A stretch of DNA of 64,000 nucleotides, from positions 56,295-120,294 of the forward strand of contig JADYZW010000064.1 in NCBI GenBank assembly GCA_020852955.1. The letters are read 5' to 3'. The position numbers and the translations under genes are program-made. Under the pieces are notes generated by a model, which saw nothing but the letters and a program-made list of their open reading frames with translations, did not search any database and was not told where the DNA came from. Positions 44,242 through 52,628 of this stretch are shown here, in pieces. Source of the DNA: Deltaproteobacteria bacterium (GTDB lineage: Bacteria > Desulfobacterota > Binatia > UTPRO1). Within the stretch, counting starts at the first letter, position 1, and each line of letters begins with the position of its first letter.

Positions 44242-44773
44242 GGGGGAGGAGGCGGGAGGTGCGGGAGGCATAGGCGGGGTAGTCGGGAAATCGCGCCGTG
44301 AGCGCCCGCTCTTCGACTCCGATGCGACGGACGACCGCGACGAGGAAGAGCGCGCTCACGACGAGGGTCCAAGGCGCGGCGAGAAGGATCGGCAGCCCGA
44401 GGGCCAGCGCGAGCTCGGCGAGATACATCGGATGGCGGATCCGCCCGTACCAGCCGTCCTCGACGAGCCGCGCGGGCTCGACCGGAGCCACGAGCGGGCT
44501 CAGCTGATCCCCGAGCACGCGGCCCGCGCGGCGATACCCGCACACGCCGGTCGCCGCGAGCGCGGCGCCCACGGTCTGCCATGGACCGGCGGGACAGCCG
44601 TGCAGCCACCACTCCACCGGCGCGGCCGCCACGAGCAGATAGAAGAGCGCGTGATGCCGGCGCACGAGCGCGAGATCGGCCTCGCTCGCGACGAGGCGCC
44701 GCGGGGCGCGCGCCGCCTCGGGGTCGACGAAGCGCACGAAGAGCGCCGCCAGCGTCGCGAGATAGGCGGCCAT
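44231..44773 (-). CDS. Isoprenylcysteine carboxyl-methyltransferase-like membrane methyltransferase
   Basis: A 180-residue integral membrane protein of the ICMT/PEMT fold. The diagnostic C-terminal SAM site is GWYGRIRHPMYLAELALALG followed by VEERALTARFPDYPAYASRTSRLLP. Four to five helices are predicted. The substrate is unknown; bacterial members often sit in lipid or polysaccharide loci and may methylate a lipid-linked intermediate. It follows the DUF457 gene by 14 bases. Confidence 0.83.
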   Translation of the reverse strand: MAAYLATLAALFVRFVDPEAARAPRRLVASEADLALVRRHHALFYLLVAAAPVEWWLHGCPAGPWQTVGAALAATGVCGYRRAGRVLGDQLSPLVAPVEPARLVEDGWYGRIRHPMYLAELALALGLPILLAAPWTLVVSALFLVAVVRRIGVEERALTARFPDYPAYASRTSRLLPHVY

Positions 44774-44787
44774 GGGCCAGAGCGCGA

Positions 44788-45402
44788 TCAGGCGGCGTCC
44801 TCCGAGCCGGCGCGCGGACGAAGCGCCGCGAGGGCGCGCCGCGCGTACGCGGCCTCGGCGGCACGCCAGAGCGCGACGGCCCCGAGCACCAGCACCGCCT
44901 CACGCGCCAGGACGAGGACGGTCGGCCACCCTAGCACGCTCCCGACGAATCCCTCGCGGGTGAGCCCGTCGATGCGGATCTCCCGGAAGAGGGCGACGGG
45001 CGCGATGTAGTAGGCGTCCGAGAACGGCCACAGGAACTGCGCGCCCTCCGGCGGGCGCGCATCGCTGGTGAGCCAGTCCAGGAGGAGATGCGAGGCGTAG
45101 GCGGCCGCGCCGGCGAGCGCCGTCGGCATGACGGCCTCCCCTCCCCGTCGCCGGGCGACGATCCCCGCCAGCACGCCGAACGCGGCGGCGGCGAGGATCG
45201 TGTGACTGACGCCCCGGTGGATCAACCCGGGGCGGCCGCACGCGAATCCGATCAGGAAATCGAAGTCGGGAAGATTCCCGATCACCATGAACACCGCCGC
45301 GCGCCTCCACGCCCCCGCCGGCGATCGGTCCCGGTCCGGGACACGCCGCACCGCGCGATGAACGAGATAGCCCGCCGCCGCGTGCGCGATCGGCAGCGCC
45401 AT
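44788..45402 (-). CDS. YdjM/DUF457-family membrane-bound metal-dependent hydrolase
   Basis: A 204-residue membrane protein with the YdjM signatures: N-terminal PIAHAAAGYL, NLPDFDFLIG, HRGVSHTILAA and SHLLLDWLTSD. These His/Asp clusters form the putative metal site between helices. The reaction is not established for this family. Its position between a DPM-like GT2 and a membrane methyltransferase suggests a role in lipid-linked sugar processing. Confidence 0.82.
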   Translation of the reverse strand: MALPIAHAAAGYLVHRAVRRVPDRDRSPAGAWRRAAVFMVIGNLPDFDFLIGFACGRPGLIHRGVSHTILAAAAFGVLAGIVARRRGGEAVMPTALAGAAAYASHLLLDWLTSDARPPEGAQFLWPFSDAYYIAPVALFREIRIDGLTREGFVGSVLGWPTVLVLAREAVLVLGAVALWRAAEAAYARRALAALRPRAGSEDAA

Positions 45403-45411
45403 GCCCGCCCG

Positions 45412-46176
45412 TCAGTTCGCGGCGCGCCGCTCGACCGGCTCGACCGCGTCGGCCGCCGCGGAACGGATCGGCTCCACCACGCGCAGGCGCGGCTGCTTCT
45501 TCCGGAGCATGAAGCGCTTCTTCACGAGAAAGAACAGGTTGTAGAAACCGTCGCGCCAGATGTTGAGCTTGGACTCCCCGATGCGCGCGCCATAGTAGAT
45601 CGGCATCTCGAGACAGCGGATGCCCGGGTGCGTGAAGGCCTCGATCTTGATCTCCTCGGAAAGCGCCATGCCGTTCGAGGTGAGGTCGAGCTCCGGAAGA
45701 ATCTCCTTCTTGAACATCCACATACCCGACTGCGAGTCGATGATGAACTTGAAGTAGAGCGTCATCATCGCGCCCGAGAGGATCGCGTTGCCGAGCAGAC
45801 GGATCGGGCTCTTCACCTCGCCGCTCTTCGAGTACCAGCGGCGGGCGGTGATGAAATCGACCTTCTCCTCCAGCATCACGTACAGGAGGAGCGGGACGCT
45901 GTCCGGCGGGTAGGTCCCGTCGCCGTCCATCGTGACGATGATGTCGCCCTTGGCCGCGGCGTAGCCCGCCTTGTGCGCGTAGCCGTAGCCCTTGCGGCTC
46001 TCCGTAACGACGCGCGCTCCCGCCGCGGTCGCGACCTCGGCGGTCCGGTCGGTCGAGTTGTTGTCGACCACGACGACCTCGTCGATGATCGACGGCATCT
46101 GCGCCATGACGGCCGCGATGCCGTCCTCTTCGTTGTGGCACGGGATGACCACGGAAATGCGCTTGCCTCGGTACAT
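45412..46176 (-). CDS. GT2 glycosyltransferase (polyprenyl-phosphate sugar transferase-like)
   Basis: A 254-residue GT-A enzyme. ISVVIPCHNEEDGI, VVDNNSTDRT and TMDGDGTYPP (the DxD-type metal site) are clear. The acceptor-loop segment SQSGMWMFKKEIL and the C-terminal YNLFFLVKKRFMLRKK match bacterial DPM1-like enzymes. A good ribosome binding site (GGAGG, 7 bases away) precedes the ATG at 46176. It probably makes the lipid-phosphate-sugar donor for the GT39 protein encoded three genes later. Confidence 0.87.
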   Translation of the reverse strand: MYRGKRISVVIPCHNEEDGIAAVMAQMPSIIDEVVVVDNNSTDRTAEVATAAGARVVTESRKGYGYAHKAGYAAAKGDIIVTMDGDGTYPPDSVPLLLYVMLEEKVDFITARRWYSKSGEVKSPIRLLGNAILSGAMMTLYFKFIIDSQSGMWMFKKEILPELDLTSNGMALSEEIKIEAFTHPGIRCLEMPIYYGARIGESKLNIWRDGFYNLFFLVKKRFMLRKKQPRLRVVEPIRSAAADAVEPVERRAAN

Positions 46177-46215
46177 GGGGAACCTCCAGTCGAGTGGGAT
46201 GGGATGCGGTGGGAA

Positions 46216-46237
46216 GATCGCGGCCTGGGCCGCGATC
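46216..46237 (-). repeat. Perfect hairpin between radical SAM and GT2 genes
   Basis: GATCGCGGCC and GGCCGCGATC form 10-base perfect arms with a 2-base loop in the 71-base gap. No T-run follows on the minus strand, so it is not a canonical terminator. It may stabilise mRNA or modulate expression of the downstream genes. Confidence 0.5.
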
Positions 46238-46247
46238 CCTGTCGTGA

Positions 46248-47594
46248 TCAGTTGAGCGGGTGGGTTTCGCCGTTCGCGCGCACGCTGCCGTTTCCGGCGC
46301 CGTTCAGCGCCCCGTTGGCGTGGCCGTTCGCGTGTCCGGCGGCGCCGTTGAGCACTTGCTGATTGTGGGCGGCGATCGCGCCGTTGAGGCACGCCCCGCC
46401 CTGCGCCTTCGGGTGAGAAAGGATCGCCGAGGGCTTCTTCTCCGCGAGGCCCAGCGCGCGCATCGCCTTGCGGATCTTCAGCCCCCCCCACTCCTTGAGG
46501 ATCTTCGGCATCATGCGGGGGTTGAAGAGGATGTTGACCGTCAGGAAGCACTCGTAGGTGCAGAAGCACTTCGTGTCGCGAATGAACTTCCGCGTCTCGT
46601 CGGCCTTCCGACTGTACCAGATCTTCTTGAAGTCGTAGTTCACGTCGCGCACGTTGCCGAGCTTGCGGTCGATCAGGAGTTCGCACGGCAGGATGTCGCC
46701 GTTCGCGAACATGCAGGCGCCGAGCGAGCCCGCGTAGCACGGGATCTGGTAGGTGTTGGTCTTGGCGATCTCGGCGATCAGGCGATGGCGGACGATGCGC
46801 TTCGCGTTGATGAAGTCGGCGAACGGGAACGTGTCGTATCCCGAGAGCGCGCCGCTCTTCATGTCCTCCTCGATGAGGTCGGCGTACTCCTCGTAGAGCT
46901 TCACGTCGAAGAACTTCGCGATCGACTCCTTCGGCGACCCGCGCGTGAGCAGCGTGAAGACATTGTCGACCTCGAGCTCGCGGCGGAACCACGCGTAGTT
47001 CTCAAGGAGATGCTTGTCGTTGTGCGCCGAGACGGTCGTCTCGACGTTCACGTTGAGACGCGGGTAGTGCTTCGAGAGCTTCTTCAGCTCACGGTAGGTC
47101 TGCACCGAGCGCTCGAAGAGGCCCGGGAAGACGCGGATCTCGTCGTGGAGCGCGCCGACGCCGTCGAGCGACACGTCGATGCCGAGGTCCAGGTCCGGGC
47201 AGGACTTGAGCACGTCCTCGACGATCTTCAGCGTGCGCGCCACGGTCGAGCCATTGGTCGGGATGCCGACGTTCCGCACGCCCGTGTTCTTGTAGAAGAT
47301 CTTGACGATCTCGCCGATGTCCTTGCGGAGGAAGGGTTCGCCGCCCGTCGGCAGGAGGAACATCAGGCTCTTCCCCATGCTCGCGGTGATCTTGTCGATC
47401 TCCTCGAGCGTAAGCTCCTGCTTCTTGAACTGCATGGTCGGCGTCTCCCATCCCGGATGGGCGCCGTCGGCGAGGAGGCAGTGCTTGCACTTGGCGTTGC
47501 AGGCGTCGGCGATGAAGTACACCATGTAGGCGGGCATCGCGCCCTTCTTCGAGAACAGCTTGGTGCCGTGCCGCAGGTAGTCCAGGTAGCCCAT
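46248..47594 (-). CDS. Radical SAM/SPASM-domain protein
   Basis: A 448-residue protein. The 4Fe-4S/SAM motif CxxxCxxC is Cys32-Cys36-Cys39 (ACNAKCKHC). The SAM-binding GGEP is in LLPTGGEPFLRKD. A C-terminal auxiliary cluster region has CYAGSLGACMFANGDILPC and CFCTYEC. After about residue 395 the tail is low-complexity and Asn/Gly/Ala/His-rich (NGAAGHANGHANGALNGAGN). Such enzymes modify peptides or perform C-C/C-O chemistry; the substrate here is unknown. It lies between two GT2 genes, which suggests sugar or lipid modification. Confidence 0.87.
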   Translation of the reverse strand: MGYLDYLRHGTKLFSKKGAMPAYMVYFIADACNAKCKHCLLADGAHPGWETPTMQFKKQELTLEEIDKITASMGKSLMFLLPTGGEPFLRKDIGEIVKIFYKNTGVRNVGIPTNGSTVARTLKIVEDVLKSCPDLDLGIDVSLDGVGALHDEIRVFPGLFERSVQTYRELKKLSKHYPRLNVNVETTVSAHNDKHLLENYAWFRRELEVDNVFTLLTRGSPKESIAKFFDVKLYEEYADLIEEDMKSGALSGYDTFPFADFINAKRIVRHRLIAEIAKTNTYQIPCYAGSLGACMFANGDILPCELLIDRKLGNVRDVNYDFKKIWYSRKADETRKFIRDTKCFCTYECFLTVNILFNPRMMPKILKEWGGLKIRKAMRALGLAEKKPSAILSHPKAQGGACLNGAIAAHNQQVLNGAAGHANGHANGALNGAGNGSVRANGETHPLN

Positions 47595-47606
47595 CGGGAA
47601 GTCCTC

Positions 47607-48644
47607 CTAGTACTTCTTACCGCCGAGATAGGTTGCGACGCCGACGGCGCTGCCCGCACCGGCGGCGAGAAGTTCGATGATGAGAAGACCGCAGCTCAAG
47701 CTCCACGCCCGCACCCCGCCGTGTTCACGAATGAGCCGGAGAAACGGCACATTTAGCACGAGAATGGTCGCCAGGGCGAGAAAATTCGCAAGCAGCAGCG
47801 TGCGGTTGCCGAGCGCCATGCCGAGCAGCAAGAGCAACGCCGCAACGCCCGCGAGCGGCACGCTCAGGATGTAGCCGGTCGGCACCGACGTGTCGTTGCT
47901 CCCGAGCCCGTCCGCGCTCTTGCGCAGCTTCAACCGCGCAAGAGACATGGAGCGCAGGAAGTCCACCCGCAGCAGACCCGCGAGGTCGTAGCCCTTCACG
48001 TGCTCGACCTCGAGATCGGGAAGGACCTGCACGCGGCGGCCCTGCCGGGCGAGCTTCTGCCCGTAGTCGGTATCCTCGATGTTGGGGTCGACGTAGTTGG
48101 CGTCGAACCCCCCCGAGGCGACGAAGGCGTCGCGGCGGATCGCCGCCGCGGTCGTGTAGAAGAGCGGCACGTCCTCGCCCGCTCGCCGCACGTACGTGTA
48201 GTGCATCCAGAGGTTCTTGTAGACGCTGCAGAGGTTCCGGAACCGCATCGTCGGCGACTGCACGGCCATCAAGCCCGACACCCCCGCATCCCGGTCGAAC
48301 GCGCCGACAAGGCGCGCCAGCGTGTCGGGGCGGACGACGACGTCGGAGTCGATGAAGAAGACGATGTCGCCGCGCGCGTGCTCGACGCCCCTGTTGCGAG
48401 CGCGGCCCGGACCGAGCCGGCCGCCGCTCGGAACGACGCGGGCGCCGTGGGCGGCCGCGATCTCGCGCGATCGATCGGTCGAGCCGTCGTCGACCACGAC
48501 GATCTCGTAGGCGCGAAACGTGCTCGCGTTCACCGCGGCGAGACATTCTCCGAGCAGGCGCTCGGCGTTGTATACGGGCATGACGACCGAGACGCGCGGC
48601 GGCGTTCCCGTGAAAACGTTGGAGGGGGAACCAGTGGGGGGCAT
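47607..48644 (-). CDS. GT2 family glycosyltransferase with membrane tail
   Basis: A 345-residue protein. The GT-A domain has VSVVMPVYNAERLL, VVDDGSTDRS, the metal site FFIDSDVVV, and the acceptor-side PNIEDTDYGQKLARQG (ED motif for the catalytic base). Two to three hydrophobic helices form the C-terminus (residues ~255-340). It would extend the repeat unit on a lipid carrier at the membrane. Confidence 0.87.
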   Translation of the reverse strand: MPPTGSPSNVFTGTPPRVSVVMPVYNAERLLGECLAAVNASTFRAYEIVVVDDGSTDRSREIAAAHGARVVPSGGRLGPGRARNRGVEHARGDIVFFIDSDVVVRPDTLARLVGAFDRDAGVSGLMAVQSPTMRFRNLCSVYKNLWMHYTYVRRAGEDVPLFYTTAAAIRRDAFVASGGFDANYVDPNIEDTDYGQKLARQGRRVQVLPDLEVEHVKGYDLAGLLRVDFLRSMSLARLKLRKSADGLGSNDTSVPTGYILSVPLAGVAALLLLLGMALGNRTLLLANFLALATILVLNVPFLRLIREHGGVRAWSLSCGLLIIELLAAGAGSAVGVATYLGGKKY

Positions 48645-48661
48645 GCCTCTCCTCTCTTATC

Positions 48662-50731
48662 TTATTCGACGTCCTCGCGGAGATCGGCGTAGGGATCGAC
48701 GGCGGCCGCGACGTTCGAATCCATCGCGCTCATTGCGGCCTCGAGCTCGTCCTCCATGCCGCTCACCCGCTCGGGCTCACGCGCCGCGAGGTTCTCATCC
48801 TCCCCCGGATCCCTCCCGAGGTCGAAGAGGAAACGTTCGCCGCGCGAGGTGGAGATCAGCTTGTACGGCCCCTCGTAGATGACGCGCAGCGCGCGGTTGT
48901 AGACCTCGCCGTAGAACGACACGAACTCGGGATTGATGTGCTCCTCGGCGAGGCTGTCGTGCGCGACCCGCTGGAGCGGCGAACCTTGGACTCCCCCCGG
49001 GAGCGGAGCGCCGATCGTCTGCAGCACCGTCGGCAGGATGTCGACGAGTTGCACGGGATCGGCGACGACGCCCTTCGGACGTGCCGGCCCGGGGAGCTTC
49101 ACGACCATGGGAATCCGCAGCAGCCCCTCGTACATCATGCGGCCGCCGTGACCGACGATGTCGTGCTCGCCGAGGAGCTCGCCGTGGTCCGCCGTCACCA
49201 CGATGAGCGCGTTCTCGTAGCGGCCGCGCTTCTTCAGCTCCGCCACGAGCGCGCCGAGCGCGGCGTCCATCGCGAGGATCTGCCCGTCATAGTTGGCCGC
49301 GACGAAGTCGCGCTCCTCCCCGCTCAGGTTCGCCGGCACGGCATGCGTGAACAGCCCCTTGCGGGCGAGCCGCGCGGCGTGAGGCAGGTCGCGCGCCCAG
49401 AGGTCGTACGGCGGCGCCGCGATCCAGTGATGAGGCTCCAGGTAGTTCAGGAAGACGAACGCGGGCCGACCCGCCGGCACTTCGTCGAGCCACGCGAGTG
49501 CGGCCGCGTTGATCGCCTCGGCGCTCCGGAACGGCTTCTTCATGAACGCCGGCGAGAACTGCTGCAGGAAGCCGACGACGTGCGGGATCGGCCGCAGCAG
49601 GAGTTCCGGATGGTCCTCGTAGCGCTGGAACCCCTGCGCCATGCCGAAGCCGCGGAAGAGGTTCGCGAAGTTGGCCACGAACGCGCCGGTCGCCCATCCC
49701 CGGTCGTGCAGCGCCTCGGCGAGCGTCGTGCGGTCGTCCGCCAGCGGAAACACGCGACGGCGTCCGTAGATCGCGGGCCCCGCGCTCCAGCCGCCGACGT
49801 AGTGGGCGCCGTGGCGGCTCGGGTACATGCCGGTGAGCATCGAGGCGTGCCCCGGCACCGTCCACTGCGCAGGCGACCGCGCTTGCGTGAAGTTGAGGGC
49901 GTCGGCGGCAAGCGCGGTCAAATGCGGCGAGGTCTCGCGCGCGTAGCCGTAGGTCGACATGTGGTCGGCGCGGGTCGTGTCCATCGAGATCAGGAACACG
50001 TCGGGCGCGCCGACGGGAGCGACCGCGCGCAGCGGTCGCGGATCGTCGAGGGGCGCGATCGATAGCGGCTTGCCCCAGAGTCCGCCCGCGACGAGCGCGG
50101 CGACCACCCACGTCGCGAGGCGGACGGCGTCCCGCCGCACCACCAGGCCGACGAGTCGGTCGGCCGCGACCCCCGCGAGCGGCAGGGCGGCCAGGACCAG
50201 CACCAGCGCGACGCCGTTCGGCTCCTGCTTGCTGAAATAGGAGCTCTGCACCTCGGTGATGCCGGTCTTGCCGATGGCGAGCGCCGCCGTCGCGACCAGC
50301 GCCACGTGCACGAACCCGAGCGCGCCGCGGCGCGGGCCGGCGAGCAGCACGCCGACGACGGCGGCGAGGGTTCCGACCACGACGAACATGGCCTCGCCGA
50401 GCAGTCCTGGAGGCTCGTACACGCGCAGCAGCCCGTAGACGATCGTGATGCCGAGGGCGTACCCCGCGACGTCGCCGCCGCGGCCGAGCGCGCCGAGGAC
50501 CGCGCCGACCACGAGCCCGCCGACCCCCGCGATCCCGAGATCGAGGGCGAGGACGATCAGCGCCTGGCGGAGCGGCAGGACGCCCCCGAACCCGTAGTTC
50601 ACCGCGAACTCGACGAGCCACCAGACGGCTCCCGCCGCACACCCCGCCCCGAGCCCGCGGACGACGGCGGCGGCGATACCGATGCGTTCGTTGCTTCCGC
50701 TCATGCGCCCTCGCGCCCCCTCAGTCGCCAT
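48662..50731 (-). CDS. Membrane-anchored sulfatase-like phosphotransferase (Thr nucleophile)
   Basis: A 689-residue protein. Six or so hydrophobic helices (residues 20-215) precede an extracytoplasmic domain starting DVFLISMDTTRADHMSTYGY. The formylglycine position is Thr in QWTVPGHASMLTGMYPSRHG, and TADHGELLGEHDIVGHGG carries metal ligands. NLEPHHW-type His lies in NYLEPHHWI. The fold order is sulfatase-like (the C-terminal FDLGRDPGEDENLA is common in sulfatases), but the Thr suggests phosphoryl or phospho-head-group transfer. An alternative ATG at 50704 is possible. It overlaps the preceding gene by 11 bases. Confidence 0.8.
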   Translation of the reverse strand: MATEGARGRMSGSNERIGIAAAVVRGLGAGCAAGAVWWLVEFAVNYGFGGVLPLRQALIVLALDLGIAGVGGLVVGAVLGALGRGGDVAGYALGITIVYGLLRVYEPPGLLGEAMFVVVGTLAAVVGVLLAGPRRGALGFVHVALVATAALAIGKTGITEVQSSYFSKQEPNGVALVLVLAALPLAGVAADRLVGLVVRRDAVRLATWVVAALVAGGLWGKPLSIAPLDDPRPLRAVAPVGAPDVFLISMDTTRADHMSTYGYARETSPHLTALAADALNFTQARSPAQWTVPGHASMLTGMYPSRHGAHYVGGWSAGPAIYGRRRVFPLADDRTTLAEALHDRGWATGAFVANFANLFRGFGMAQGFQRYEDHPELLLRPIPHVVGFLQQFSPAFMKKPFRSAEAINAAALAWLDEVPAGRPAFVFLNYLEPHHWIAAPPYDLWARDLPHAARLARKGLFTHAVPANLSGEERDFVAANYDGQILAMDAALGALVAELKKRGRYENALIVVTADHGELLGEHDIVGHGGRMMYEGLLRIPMVVKLPGPARPKGVVADPVQLVDILPTVLQTIGAPLPGGVQGSPLQRVAHDSLAEEHINPEFVSFYGEVYNRALRVIYEGPYKLISTSRGERFLFDLGRDPGEDENLAAREPERVSGMEDELEAAMSAMDSNVAAAVDPYADLREDVE

Positions 50732-52622
50732 GCTCGCCGAAGCGCCACAGCACGCGGAACGTCGGCCGACGTCCGCTGAGATGCGTCACGATTCCGAGAC
50801 CCACGCCCGCCATGCCCCAGAAGAAGATCTGGATCGTCACGTTGAAGAAGATGTTGGCGTCGGTCATGGAGATCACCACGCCCACCATCGAGCTGAAGAT
50901 CGCCCACACGATGCGCCGCATGTGCGGGTCGTGGATCTGGTCGTACCCGCGGTACAGCGCGAGCAGCGTGGCGCCGAAGATCCAGAGCATGAGCCCCCAC
51001 CCGACCAGCCCGTGCTGCCGGATCAGCGTGAGATGCATGTTGCTCGAGATGAACGGGCGATCCTTCTCCGCGATCGGCGAAACGGCCTGGCGCCGGATGC
51101 TGCCGACGCCGAGCAGGAGCTCCGGCGTGGGCGCCGAGAACACCTCGCCCACCGCCGCACGGCGCCGCGCCGCCTCGGTCGTCACTTCGGGCACGGACAT
51201 CCGGAGGGCCTTGCCGCCGATCACGATCACGGTCGCCGCGATGACGAACAACGAAAGGATCGCGAGCAGGCGATACCGGCTCCTCCAGAGGAACGTCCCG
51301 AACGTCACCAGCAGCGCGACGAAGCCCATGCGCGTCTGCGTCAGGAAGACCCCCACCAGCGCGATCGTCGCGCAGGCGACCCAGAGATCCCGCACCTCGC
51401 GCGTCCGGCTGTGGAGCATCTGCGTCAACAGGAACGGCAGGCCGAGCACAAGATACGTCGCGAGCAGCACGGGGTTGCCGAGCGTCGACGACATGCGGGA
51501 CGCGCTCTCCGCGCCGAGTTGGTTCGCGATGCCGATCTGCATGAGGCCGATCATCGACACGGCGACGGCCGACAAGCCCACGACGGTCGCGATCTGGTTG
51601 GCCTCGGTCTGCGAGAGGCGCGTCGTGACGATCAGAAAGGTCAGGAAGAATCCCGTCGCCACGTAGTAGAGCACGCCCTGGATCGCGGAGCCCGGATCGC
51701 TCGAGAAGAGCGCCGCGACGATCGTGAAGCCGACGAAGGCGCCGATCGGGCCGTTCACCGGCGTGTCGTAGATGCAGAGCTGGTGGCGCGGGGACCGCTG
51801 TACCGCGACCCAGGCCGCGGTCACCGCCACGAACAGCTCGAACGGGCTCAGCTTGAACGTGCCGATCTCGAGCTGGAACGGATAGTGGAAGAGGCCCGGC
51901 AGCAACGCGGCCGAGAGGAAGAGCGCCGTCAGCAGGAGCCCGAGAGTCATCCAGCGGTTCAACACCTTGATGAAGGTCAGGGTGACCAGCCGGACGTCGA
52001 GCCACCACCCGCGATTGCGGACGTAGATCTCGTCGTAGCGGAGCTTGTCGCGCGGGTGCGTGAAGTAGCCGCCGCGGACCTGCGCGAGCCCGGTCATGCC
52101 CGGGTTCACCGCGAAGCGCCGGAGATACCCCGGGATCTCGCGCGAGAGCGTCTCGAGAAAGATCGGACGCACGGGACGCGGGCCGACCAGATTCATCGTC
52201 CCGAAGATGACGTTGATGAGCTGCGGAATCTCGTCGAGCTTCGCGCGCTTCAGCATGCGGCCGATGCGCGTGTAGAGGCCGTCGGAGTGCTCGAGCAAGC
52301 GCGCGCCGATCCGCTGCTCGGCGCCGACCTCGAGCGTGCGGAACTTATAGATGGTGAAGACGCCGGCGCCGCGGCCGAGGCGTTTGCCTCGATAGAGGAT
52401 CGGGCCCGGGCTCGTGAGCTTGATCGCGATCGCGATGACGAACGCGAGCGGCGACAGCGCCACGAGCCCGATGATCGCCGCGAGGCGCTGCCAGACGGGC
52501 GTCGCGCCGCCGATCACCGTGAGCGCAGCGGGGACGGCGGACGAGCGCACCAGCTCGGGCGCCTCGAGGCTCGGCATCCGCGGCGTGACGGACGCGCTGC
52601 TGACGGGAGTGTGCATGCTCAT
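50721..52622 (-). CDS. Fusion of initiating sugar transferase (phosphoglycosyl transferase) and O-antigen-ligase-type domain
   Basis: A 633-residue two-part protein. Residues 43-221 form a monotopic bacterial sugar transferase: membrane dip, YKFRTLEVGAE, the catalytic Asp130-Glu131 in KLDEIPQLINV, and NLVGPRPVRP, NPGMTGLAQV. The family starts repeat-unit synthesis by putting a sugar phosphate on undecaprenyl phosphate. From residue 225 there are about 10 helices with a large periplasmic loop (VGSIRRQAVSP...ISSNMHLTLIRQHGLVGW), the layout of Wzy/O-antigen ligases. No stop or frameshift separates the halves. A separate ligase-type gene at 56568-58019 also exists. Confidence 0.85.
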   Translation of the reverse strand: MSMHTPVSSASVTPRMPSLEAPELVRSSAVPAALTVIGGATPVWQRLAAIIGLVALSPLAFVIAIAIKLTSPGPILYRGKRLGRGAGVFTIYKFRTLEVGAEQRIGARLLEHSDGLYTRIGRMLKRAKLDEIPQLINVIFGTMNLVGPRPVRPIFLETLSREIPGYLRRFAVNPGMTGLAQVRGGYFTHPRDKLRYDEIYVRNRGWWLDVRLVTLTFIKVLNRWMTLGLLLTALFLSAALLPGLFHYPFQLEIGTFKLSPFELFVAVTAAWVAVQRSPRHQLCIYDTPVNGPIGAFVGFTIVAALFSSDPGSAIQGVLYYVATGFFLTFLIVTTRLSQTEANQIATVVGLSAVAVSMIGLMQIGIANQLGAESASRMSSTLGNPVLLATYLVLGLPFLLTQMLHSRTREVRDLWVACATIALVGVFLTQTRMGFVALLVTFGTFLWRSRYRLLAILSLFVIAATVIVIGGKALRMSVPEVTTEAARRRAAVGEVFSAPTPELLLGVGSIRRQAVSPIAEKDRPFISSNMHLTLIRQHGLVGWGLMLWIFGATLLALYRGYDQIHDPHMRRIVWAIFSSMVGVVISMTDANIFFNVTIQIFFWGMAGVGLGIVTHLSGRRPTFRVLWRFGEHGD

Positions 52623-52628
52623 GGGGCC

